From: Harmonia axyridis
Taxonomy: Eukaryota > Arthropoda > Insecta > Coleoptera > Coccinellidae
Assembly (NCBI RefSeq): GCF_914767665.1
Contig: NC_059503.1
Location: 3,844,001 to 3,908,000, forward strand
Direction of reading: 5' to 3'
DNA: 64,000 nucleotides
Each line of letters opens with the position of its first letter. Within the stretch, counting starts at the first letter, position 1. This document shows, piece after piece, positions 33,002 through 43,900 of the stretch. Made by a program: the position numbers and the translations under genes. Under the pieces are notes generated by a model. It did no database searches. It was given only the letters and a program-made list of their open reading frames with translations, and was not told the DNA's origin.

Positions 33002-35832
33002 TCATTTTTTACTACAGGTGAAATCCGAATTTCTAGGTCCAAAAGGACCATCCGCCTGCTTGCAAAGTCCCAGATTTTTAAACAATATACAATTGGACCT
33101 AGGGTTTCCCCATCTACCTCTAAAAGAGATCCATTTGGGCAAGCCATCAAACCCCATATGATAAATCTTCAGATTTTTCCATGTTTCCCACTTGTTGCCG
33201 AACCCTGCGAAATCCTGTAGTTTTGGTACCACTGAATACGTGTGATTCCCCGGTTCACTCCAAAACCCGTGGGATCCCCATGCTGAAAAAAGCACCGGGT
33301 GGTTGTTTTTCAGTAGGAGAAACTTTGGGAATCGTATATTCTGAATCATTTTAATGTTGGACCTTTGAGATTCGTAAATGAAGGTATGTAGAAACTTGTT
33401 GTACTTATAGTAGGCGCCGAACTCATGGGTTGACACGAAAATGGAATCGGGATGTTTTTCGCCTCTGAAGGAGAGGGTCACGTGTTCCCAATCTCCCACG
33501 TGGTCACCCATATATACTTTCCTTCCGAAACAAGCAGAAAAAACGGAGGGCGTTGGAACTCTTCCTGTAAAAAAAAACTGATCGATCAATAATGTGAATG
33601 AATATAACATTGTTGTCTACGTGATTTCGAAAATATGATCGTTAGTTCCAAAAATGTAAATAATTTGTATTGGATGTAGTAGGACAATTTCAAACTTCGT
33701 GCTAAATTTCATGTTGATCAGATAACCATAGAATATTCAAGAAGAATATTACCCTGACCACATTATAAATGACCGTCCTATAGTGCAATAAGTCTCGTAA
33801 ATCGTCTAGACAAAAAGTCATCCATATGGTTCACAGATGAATCAAAAAGAGAGAAGGGCACCGGCATTGGGATATATGGACCTAAACTGAGGATCTCTAA
33901 AGCCCTGGGAAGTGAGCCCTCGATTCTACAGACCGAGATAATGGCTGTTTATGTATGCGCCCAGGAGTGTCTCAAAATGAACCTCAAGGGGGCGCATATC
34001 TACATCACCACGGACAGCCAAACCACGCTGAGATCCCTGGAATCATGTTGTCAGGGGTCTCTGCTGACTTGGGAGTGCCGTAACACCATAAAGCAACTGG
34101 CCAGAGGAAATAAGGTGACTCTACTATGGGTGCCAGGGCACTGTGGGGTTGAAGGAAATGAAAGAGCTAATGAACTTGCAAAAAGTGCATCAAGGTTAAC
34201 ACCTGCTGGACCTGAGCCTTTCTGTGGGATAGGAAAAGACCAATATAAACCTGCGGTCCAGCTATGGGAGTTGAACAGCAGGACAATCCACTGGACTAAC
34301 ACTCCTAGACTTGTTCAGGCAAAGGAATTCGTGAAGATTTCACCTACCTACGCCAAAAAGCTACTGAAGCTGTCGCGAGCCGAGCTTCGGGTGATGGTGG
34401 GACTGCTGACGGGGCACTGTCGGTACAAACATCATTTGTACCGTATGGGAAAGTCAGCAGACGAGATTTGCAGACTCTGTGGATCGGAAGCAGAAACAGC
34501 CGAACACTTGGTATGCAAGTGTCCGGAGCTGGCTGGCCTAAGAACCATTCACATGGGTAAGCCGATCCTGGATACCAGAGAGGTAACGGCCAAGGCCCCT
34601 AAGGAGGTTGTCAATTTTATTAACGTCATTGATGACCTCCCTGGGTTTCTATGAATGAGTAGGGTAGAGAACAAAAGATCTTCATGGTTGGAGTTCCCGG
34701 AAGGCTTACCGAACCAAAACGACCCCAGTTCAAATAATAATAATAATACCCTGACCACAAAACTAATACGTAATTTTGGGTGTTGATATGAAATAACAAT
34801 TTCAAGATGCGTGCAAAATTTTGAGCTGATCCATAGAATATTAAACATATGTTTCATCTTCTGAGAGCTAATCATATAATCAGAACCATGGAAAATAATA
34901 TTCAAGAAGAAGAGTGGAAAAGATACCGAATGTTTCTGTGATCATAGATTCGATCGGGTTAAGATTTCGTGTGTACAATTTGAGGAATAACAAATTTCAA
35001 AATTCATGCAAAATTTCGTGTAGATATAGCGTTATCAGAATCATAGAAAATTCAAGAGAAATACCGAAAAAAATGAGGAAAGCAATGAGGTGATGTCAGG
35101 AGCTTTTGAGCATAATTATTATTGCATATCATACTTATACCAATATACAGTAATGTGGCCTTCAAGGGCGCATGAATAAACGAGCGCCTGAATGCTCCAG
35201 ATTGACTGCAATTTTTTTAATGCTATTTGTATATTACAAAATACTCACCCAAGAAACAAATTTCCTTGCCCAAATTGTAGGGATAAAAAAACCAATATGA
35301 CACGAAGAAGTTGAGGGAAGTTTTCGATTCCACATTTTGTGGATCTTTATGGCAATAAGTCACTAAGCCATAAGCAGGTACACTCTGTATGTCGTCTTTT
35401 CCATGTAAGAATGATGCTTTGTCGTTTTTCAACGACTCTGAAAAAAAAAAAAGAATATACAGGGGTGTTTACTTAAATGATTTTAAGAAATACCATTCGA
35501 AAATTTTGTTTGAAAAATTGGTGGACCTAAGTTTTCTTGATATCATCGGAGTAATTGATTTGTACGATCAATTGAGGAACACGCTGTATATAGGTACTAT
35601 ATCAAAAGAGGTTTTAACGAATATTTCGTTACAACCAACAGGAGAATCTTACCAACATCTTGAAGTGTTTTCATGTACAATTTCTCGTTTTGCAATACTT
35701 TCTTCGTAAGACGTAATCCATCTGCATTGGCTGGATAGACGTTTTTGACAAAATCATCGATACCAGAAGGTTTGAACAGCTCTCCTGGTGCCAAGTAAAT
35801 CAAGGGGGCCCAAGATCGAATAAGAAATTCCA
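33002..35832 (-). CDS. Vps62-like (DUF946) protein, three 3' exons, 5' end not found
   Basis: Minus-strand exons 35,832-35,653, 35,437-35,249 and 33,564-33,002 join in consistent phases; the last ends at a stop. Translation shows hallmarks of the Vps62/DUF946 family: RSWAPLIYLAPGELFKPS, then VPAYGLVTYCHK, FFVSYWFFYPYNLGK, MGDHVGDWEHVTLSFRG, VLFSAWGSHGFWSEPGNHTY and GNKWETWKNL. In yeast the name reflects a vacuolar sorting phenotype, but the molecular function is unknown. The first exon seen starts after a good acceptor (TTTTCCAG) with two bases of a split codon, so a start exon lies upstream (35,833-37,500) but was not identified. Intron 33,565-35,248 contains a LINE insertion. DUF946 genes are patchy in animals, to my knowledge; the introns argue against recent bacterial transfer. 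Confidence 0.8.
33655..35080. repeat. Degenerate repeat array interrupted by a LINE
   Basis: Three diverged units share TTTCAAA-TTC-TGC-AAATTT and ATCAGA-AACCATAGAA-ATTCAAGA-GAA words: about 33,685-33,750, 34,790-34,915 and 34,985-35,075. The LINE at 33,763-34,746 is inserted after the first unit. Non-coding. Confidence 0.55.
33763..34746 (+). mobile_element. 5'-truncated LINE encoding an RNase H domain, with 13-bp target-site duplication
   Basis: TACCCTGACCACA occurs on both sides (33,750-33,762 and 34,747-34,759), a target-site duplication. The element is open from about 33,773 to 34,654. Its RNase H keeps all four acidic or His positions: FTDESK, QTEIMAVY, TTDSQT and GHCGVEGNERANELA. A CRLCGSEAETAEHLVCKC zinc-knuckle-like motif follows, as in R1/LOA/I-type LINE ORF2 C-termini. 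The 3' end carries an (AAT)n tail. The upstream reverse transcriptase and endonuclease are missing. The open frame suggests a recent insertion. It lies antisense to the Vps62-like gene, inside its intron. Confidence 0.92.
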
Positions 35833-37547
35833 CTGGAAAATCATTGATATATATATTTTACGGATAAATCACAGTTTGGCAATTTTTTCAAATCCTTTTA
35901 AATTATTAAGCATTTGTTTTCATTATAACGATCCAAATTCAAAGATTATTATTTCGATGTTCCTAAATTATAGTATATAAAGTATTATTCAAAGTATTTC
36001 ATTGCAATTAGAATTCAATGTTGTTTTAAATGTCCTAAAAGTTTCCAGAACGCCTGAAGTTATCGCTTTGCGACCTTTTGGTTTTTTCATACAAATTTGA
36101 TGGGATTTCTGTTTCTGTTAGAACTTAAAGACACAATTTGGTTTTTCGCAGTGCATCAGTTGAAGAATATCGTCTTTCGGCCATAACTTCAGAACGCCTG
36201 AAATTATCGCTTTGCGACCTTCAGGTTTTTTCATGCAAATTTGATGGAACTTCTGTTTCTGTTGAGAAAATCCTATCATTGCATTTGAAATTTCGCAGTA
36301 AAATGAACAAAACAATGAACTTCTGACTTAGCACCCCATATCGAAAGCAGCAAAAACAAATTAATCATGACTATATTTTGTCCTCAATCAACAAGATATT
36401 ATCTTTCAGACGAGATCTAATTTGCTCAAAAATGTTGAGCCAAACTGAAGTTACAGGCATTTAAATCAGTCAGATTTCTCCCTTTCACCTACCCTTATTT
36501 GATATCGTAAAATCGAAAGTGACAATTCGAAAAGATAGAGAATTTTCCAAGGATTACAGTGATGATATTTTCCCTTCAACTCCATATGAAACATTTTCGA
36601 GTAAAATTCATTTTTCTACTCGACCGTAGCTATTACTCCCCCTAGCTGTAGAGGTATGAACTTCAAAACAATTTCCAGTGTGTTTTTTTGTATACTTTAG
36701 TGGTAAAAATTTTTACCGCAAGTCTCTACGATGAGTGGATCCTGAGATATAGCCGCTTACCTCGCTTATTTGCCCTCCCTGTACATCAATAAATAGGGTA
36801 ATATTTCTCATACTCACAAATAGCCCATATATTCTCAAATTTGACTTACCTTGGTCATAAAACTTTTTTGAGTTAACTTCATCGCTCTGCTCACCTAAAC
36901 ACAAGCAATTTAATTCTTCACTCTATCACTTCTTAAAGCCACTCACCAAAAACCAAAGATCTCTTGAATGACAATATGAAAATTATGATTGTTGTTTCCC
37001 AACTCATCTCATAAAGATGAGCACATATTGGAAGTTCCCTTTTTGTCAATTCTTCTTTCTCTTGTGAATTTCTGAAGAGATTAAAGTACCGTTTGTTCGA
37101 CCAAGTTGACCGATGACTTTACAGTCACTAAGTTACCTGGTTGTTTCATTTATTCCACCATAATTGCACTACTTGTGATTTATTGAAAACGTTTACTATC
37201 GCTCCTATCGAATATTGACCCATATGAAATCTGATCAGAACTGTAGAAGATATAGGTGTTTGCGGACACACTGACAGACATACAGGAAAACAAAAAGTCG
37301 GTTCTGAATTACATTTTGCAAAATGTTTCAATTTTGAGGGAGCTGGAAACTCGTAAAATCTTCGTTTTGAAATCGTTAGAGTTGTCACATGAAATCTCGA
37401 GTGTAAATATATTAAAATCTAGCTTTTTATTCCTTTTACATCAATTATAGAAATTGTATGAATAACAATCTTTTTGTTTGATATCTTCTATTTAAAGAGA
37501 GTTTTGAATTAAACAATAATAATTTTATTTGCATTTAAATTGTTAAC
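35833..37547. other. Upstream region of the Vps62-like gene with decayed repeats
   Basis: Missing 5' exons should be here. A candidate minus-strand exon near 36,900-36,855 has a splice-like frame (ATG AAG TTA ACT) but could not be phased. A MITE-like right end (GAGATATAGCCGCTTACCTC...CCCTGTA) sits at 36,749-36,784. A 144-bp tandem repeat at 36,045-36,320 is listed separately. Nothing else is supported. Confidence 0.4.
36045..36320. repeat. Tandem repeat, two units of about 144 bp
   Basis: GAACGCCTGAAGTTATCGC (36,048) and GAACGCCTGAAATTATCGC (36,192) begin two units. Both continue with TTTGCGACCTT, GGTTTTTTCAT, CAAATTTGATGG and TTCTGTTTCTGTT. No coding content. Confidence 0.75.
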
Positions 37548-38493
37548 TAAAGGGTGTTTTTTTTAGAGCCATAGAACTTTAAATTGCAATAAAACAACGA
37601 TGGATTATTCCATTGACATGATTTTTTTTTATCCGCAAGATAATCTTGTGGCATTACTTTTTAAATATGATTTCTGGCATATGACCGCCACAGCTGGCTC
37701 GGATGTAGTCCAATCTGGACGTCCAATTTTCGATTACTTTTTCCAACATTTGTGGTCGTATATCGGCAATAACACGGCGAATGTTGTCTTCCAAATGGTC
37801 AAGGGTTTGTAGCTTATCCGCATAGACCAATGACTTTACATAGCACCACAGGAAGTAGTCTAGCGGTGTTAAATCATAAGATCTTGGAGGCCACTTCACA
37901 GGTCCAAAACGTGAAATTAGGCGGTCACCAAACGTTTCTTTCAATAAATCGATTGTGGTACGAGCTGTGTGACATGTTGCGCCGTCTTGTTGGAACCACA
38001 GATCCTGGACATCATGGTTGTTCAATTCAGGAATGAAAAAGTTAGTAATCATGAATCTATACCGATCACCATTGACTGTAACGTTCTGGCCATCATCGTT
38101 TTTGAAGAAGTACGGACCAATGATTCCACCAGCCAATAAAGCGCACCAAACAGTCAGTTTTTCTGGATGTAACGGTGTTTCGACATACACTTGAGGCTTA
38201 GCTTCACTCCAAATGCGACAGTTTTGTTTGTTGACGTAGCCATTCAATCAGAAGTGCGCTTCATCGCTAAACAAAATAAAATAGAAATAGTGCGCGATAC
38301 GTATTCCGCAAAGAACCATTATTTTCGAAATGAAATTGCACTATTTGCAAGCGTTGGTCAGGCGTGAGTCTATTCATGATGAATTGCCAAACCAAACTGA
38401 GAATAAATCACTTGACAGCTGTTGAATCGGTCGCCATCTTGAACAGTAATGCCAACTTAAAGTTATATACCTCGAAAAAAAAACACCCATTAT
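37548..38493 (-). mobile_element. Mariner-type (D,D41D) deletion derivative, copy 8
   Basis: Both TIRs are present (TAAAGGGTGTTTTTTTTAGA and AAACACCCATTATA). The minus strand is open at 38,247-37,654 with QQDGATCHTA and LTPLDYFLWC. The FSDEAH codons lie upstream behind a stop created by a point change near 38,250. The family deletion junction is present. Confidence 0.9.
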
Positions 38494-40942
38494 ATCATCA
38501 TAGATTTTACAACTTTTTTACGTGTTAACGATATTATTAATATCAATTATTATAATAAGTAGGTTATATGCAAAAAATATATAAAAAAGGATGTTAAGAG
38601 ATCATACCAATCAAAATATGGGATGCCCCAAAAGAAACATCTCTGGCATATCGTTTGAAACATTGTTACATTTTGAAGAGTGAGGACCTTAGTGTTATTT
38701 TGTCCCGGTTCGAAAACGTGAACGTAAACGTAATAACCTCTTTGTTTCCGCTATATCTTCTTGCAAAAAGAGGCTGATTACCTAATGTTAAGTTTTTGGA
38801 GCGGAAGCAAGAGGCCCATGACACATACAGCGTAGGTAGTGAATATACACGTAATTTCGAACGCACACCTTATAAGTATATCTTGTCATCATAATGAAAG
38901 TGAACACGCTAGATGTATACAGATGATACTAAAGAAAATTATGAAAATATTATGTTATAACATGTAGAGGTGACTACCAGATCGTAGAACTAGATACGGA
39001 ATACGGAAATAGCAATATTGGGACAAGTTTGTAATGAGTAAACCACATATTACATATATCACGTATACAGGGTGGCCCACCTAAAACAACGGAATATTAG
39101 AGAATGTGGAAAATGCCACAAAAGGTCAAATTTTAAACGATCGTTCTCCAAACAGGTTGCTCTATTTTTTCTTAACAATATGTAATTTTCGAATTTTGAG
39201 CCGAGAATGGTCTCAAACGATAAAGTTCGAGTCACTGATTATTCCGACCTAGAAACTAAACATTATCAAGGTAGGTTCAGATCTCCTGCATATTTGGGGC
39301 GGCTTCTTAATGTTTCAGGAATTATTATTTATTTTCAATTCTCTAATTAGAATGTTGATTCCTCAGTAGAATGCAAAATATTGGAAAAACGGTCCCATTT
39401 TATCATATCCACCATTCTACAGAAATATAAGAAGTGTTCTTACTTCATACCACAATTAATTATAATTTTTTTAATCGTTTATACGTAGAAAAAGGTAAGA
39501 ATCGATGCCTAATTGAGTAACACAAAGATTTCGATATCCAGAAAAAAAATTTTGGCATGAAAATTTGATAGAAAGAGCATTTGACCACACCGAATACAAA
39601 TCTGCAATTAGTTAGGTTCCAAAAGGTCTCAATTTAGAGTTTTGTGGGAAAATTTTCAAGATTAGGGAATATTTTAAAAGATGAACCCTTAATTCCTATG
39701 ATCTAGAGAAAATAAATTTTCAGTTTGCATAGGTGTATACACTCAGACCTGCTAACTAAGTGTTGGCACATCAATTATGTCAGTTTTTCTTTAAAATTTC
39801 AAAAATTCAATTGAGTAAAAAATACTATATACAGTGACTATTAAAAGTCACTATAATACTATATTTGCCTGAGAGCAATCTGTACACAATTTACTGAAGT
39901 TAACAGCGAACCACGGGTAGAAATCTGTATCGTGTAGGTCATTACCAAAGCTTGGTTCAAGCTAGTTTTCCTAGATGTCGCCAGAAAAATGAAATTGGTG
40001 AATGTAATTCAATTGAGCGCATCCGCCCAAAAAGCGTTAATATATTTTATAATTTAGAAATAGTTTCCGATTAGATCAACTTCAAAATTGAATACTAGGA
40101 AAACTCTTCAATCCTGAACTCCTATCTACAATAAGATATTTACTGAAAGATCTTGGAGCTGTTAAATTTTTTGTTTTGTGGGATTTCGCGAAAAAAAAAA
40201 AACAGTGCTTTAATTGTGTAGGTGTAACCTTTTATGCACGAAATCGTCCCCAGAATCCTTCAAAAATATGATAATCCCTATTTGCAATCAAAAGACACCA
40301 AAATTGAGATATTTACAATGAATTTTGAATTTTTTTTTTTTTATTTTATTTGAATTGAATTTATTCCATAGCACAACTCAAAGCTGAGGTTCATATTTAC
40401 AATTTCTGATGAAAAATTGTGCTTTAAATATGCCTAATTTGGCATCTACGACTTAAAAAAAAAACGAATGGAAAATTTTATGGGCAGATCTGCTTCAAAA
40501 TTTGAACTGTACTGATTACAAGACAGGAATAAAGGTAATTATTAATATAATAATAGGACCTATAGGGGGCTATGTCGCCCATACATAGTTTCACTACACC
40601 TTTAATAGAGGACTTGAAAAAATAAATTCCAACACAAAAATTTTATTACCCATCGATATATTTGTATAAATATATATTCAACAAAATACATCTTACAAAT
40701 CAAAAAACTACAATAATTGAAAGTAAAATATATTTCTAATATTCAGAGTTAGTCCCTAATAAAGATTACAATACTCCTCAGAGAGTTAATGTTAATTTAA
40801 TTATATAAGCAGAGAAAGCAACAGCATCAATTGATTTCAACAATAACAAAGTATCTCCTAACCATTGAAGAATGTACGTTATAACCACATCTAGCTTAGT
40901 CAGCGGAAGATATTATAATATGGACGACTACACATCCCCAAT
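38494..40942. other. Intergenic region downstream of AGO2
   Basis: No gene is recognised. A TACAGGGTGGCCCACC word at 39,066 looks like one end of a MITE without a matched partner. The last few hundred bases before 40,943 should hold the AGO2 3' UTR (minus strand). Confidence 0.45.
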
Positions 40943-43900
40943 CTAAACGAAAAACATAGGATTTTCCTTCCTTATTTTTTCATTATTCAATTTCCTCTCT
41001 TCTTTTTTCAAGTCGTTAAAGTTTATTGTGTCATTCTCAATGTATACCTTAGCTCTTGCTGCCCCCAAATGGGCATAGTAGGTGGGTGCAGGGTAACTGA
41101 CTGACCTATTACATCTGGAGAAAAGATGACACAAATAGTAGGCTAGCTCTTCTACGGTGTCGTAACTCATATCGTTTTCGTCCCACAAAGTAGAATATTT
41201 GGTAGGTTTCGCCACTCCCTGAATACTAGCGTGTGAAACCAGATAGAAATCTTGCACGTTAGGACTGGTAATCACGGTATCCACACAGGTTCCAGCTGGT
41301 ACATTACAATTTCTGTCGTCGGAATCCTTTTTATTAGGGAAAAATCGTGTGTGGTGTCTCTTTTGTACTACTATGAACGTGATGGCAGGCTCGTAACCAT
41401 CCTGCATTTTCTTGCAGGCTCTCTTGATAGCCGACAATTCTATCTGTTTCACTTCGTTGAACTGTCCTTCCGAAACGCCATCCCTGAAGAATATTATTCT
41501 ATAGGGTTTTTGACCATTGTTCATCTTGTAGAAGTACATCAAGTGTTCTTTGGTTATTTCCTCCAGATCTTCAATAATCTCGACGGTAGGTAGTTGGAGG
41601 CGACAACACATGTTATATCCAAACAAAGCTTGCGGGTCATGAGATGCTGTAACAGCTACAACGCTGGGAATACTGGTGGAATCTGGACTTGGATGTGTTA
41701 CATCGGCCCCCATTATCATACAAGGTTCCGACAGTATGGGCGGTTTAAATTTCAAACAGTGGTTGGTACCACTTAATTTACTGTTCACTTTGAGTAATAT
41801 ATTGCCAACCGTAGACGGACTCATTTTCCTCAGCGTTCTCTGCTTTATACACTGCGTGAGACAATTCAGATTTATCTCTGCAGTTTTTTTGACGTGAGAA
41901 TAGATGGGACCACTATCAGGAATTATAACGAAAATTATATCATACTTATCATGGTATTTTTGCAAGATATTAACTACGTCCTTTGGTTGAACAAACCTGT
42001 TTTGCACAAAGTCGAAAGGTCCTGGAGTAGGAGACAATCTCATGCCACTTTTAGCACCTTGATTTGATATCTGAAAAAAAAAAGGAATTTCTCTAATTCT
42101 GTGGTTATTCCGTTCATTCTTCCACATCTTGTAGAACAAAATCGTGCGAGAATATATCAGAAACGCACAGTTTTCATGGTTATATTTTATTATTCTATGT
42201 TGGTACTCCGAACTTTCCGCCTCGGCTTTATCTGTCAATTCATCAATTTGCCTTAAAGAAATTGGTTCTGCCAACCAACATTTTTCAATGCAAAAATCAC
42301 TAAAATATATTTATGGAAATATTTCATTAATTTCAATGAAAATGCAATGAATTAGAGAAAATAATGTATAATACTCGTACAGAACGCTCATTCTACCACT
42401 CGTTCATTCCAAAACTCGCCACTTCGTGGCTCGTTTTTGAATTTTGAACTCGTGGAAGAATACCAATGCCTTCTGCACTTGTATTATAAATAACTATTAT
42501 TATGTATTAATTGATTCATAGTAAAATAATTCTTCACTTTATTTTAAAATTTTGTTGGGCAACTGCGGATTTATGAACTTCTAATTATTTTTGTTAGTCT
42601 TTATGACTTAGAAAATAATATTTCAAAATTGTATTGGGTAGCTAGATTTCTAGTTCTCGTTATTTTTTGTTGATCTTCATTGTTTTGTTGAAAATTTGTA
42701 ATTATTGTTATAACAAAATATTGTCTTGTAATTGGGTTTTCTCCTGTTAGACAAAAAGGATTTAAAAAATTATACAAGTACAGGAGGCATTGATATTCTT
42801 TCTCAAGTTCAAAATTCAAAAATGACCCACGAAGTGTCGAGTTCTTTAATGAACAAGTGTTAGAATAAGCTTTTTTACGAGTATTATACCTTATTTTTTC
42901 TGATTCATTGAAATTGATGGAATATTTCAATAAATATTGTTTAGCGTTTTTTGCATTGAAAAATATTAGCTAGCAGAATCGTTTTCTGTATCACAAATTT
43001 TACAAATAATAGATGAATCTATTTCAACAATTCCAATGTGTTGTTGAATTGTGTATCGTTCCATTTAGTAATGGTGTAGTTTTTACTTGTAAAATATCAA
43101 AAGATGAGAGCTTCAAAAGCGACAGCTGCCCAGATAGTGGGCTATTCAAAATGCAACTTCTTATTGAACCCTATAGTAATTATTCAATTAGAATGCAAAA
43201 CAGATGTATGGTAATAGCTACTTTTCTTGCACCAAACCTTTCACAGAATTGACCAATAAACTAGTTATTCAATAAAATAAAACGAAACACTTGACTATAA
43301 ACTAGTTATTTACTCACCAAATTAGCCAGATTCGAACATTCTCTACTTAGATTTCCAGATGTAGAAATAATGATCCATGAAGCCATCGTTGCGCCTTTGA
43401 AAAATTTATTGTTATCCGCCCTCCAAACTCCTTTACTAGGCATACAAGTTACGCCATTACCATATTCCAGTGCAGGTGGTTGAAGAACTCTTGCTTCGAC
43501 TCTTTCAAAATCGTTATTTATCCTGAAACCGAATTCCCTAATGCAGGCATCTTCGTTATGTCTGGTATTCGCCAATGAATTCATTATTTTGTCCTTCCTA
43601 ATTTGAGTTGAAGTTGCTGCAAATTTAATCATATTTGACGTTTGATTATCAGTCATTTTGCGATTGACAGCTTGCTTTTCTAACACTGTGCACAGTTCGG
43701 CTGGTAGTAAAATTTTATCTTTTCTTTGAGGACTGCCAACCCAAATTGTAGGCATCAATGGGTAATTCAATTTGTAATTTTTTTTCTGTAGGAAGTATTC
43801 CTCGATCGATATTGGTCTACTACCATCTGGAGAAAACATAGTTTTTCTCGAAGATGCACCTATTCCGTTCACCCTATACTCTCTTTTCATTCCAGGCATT

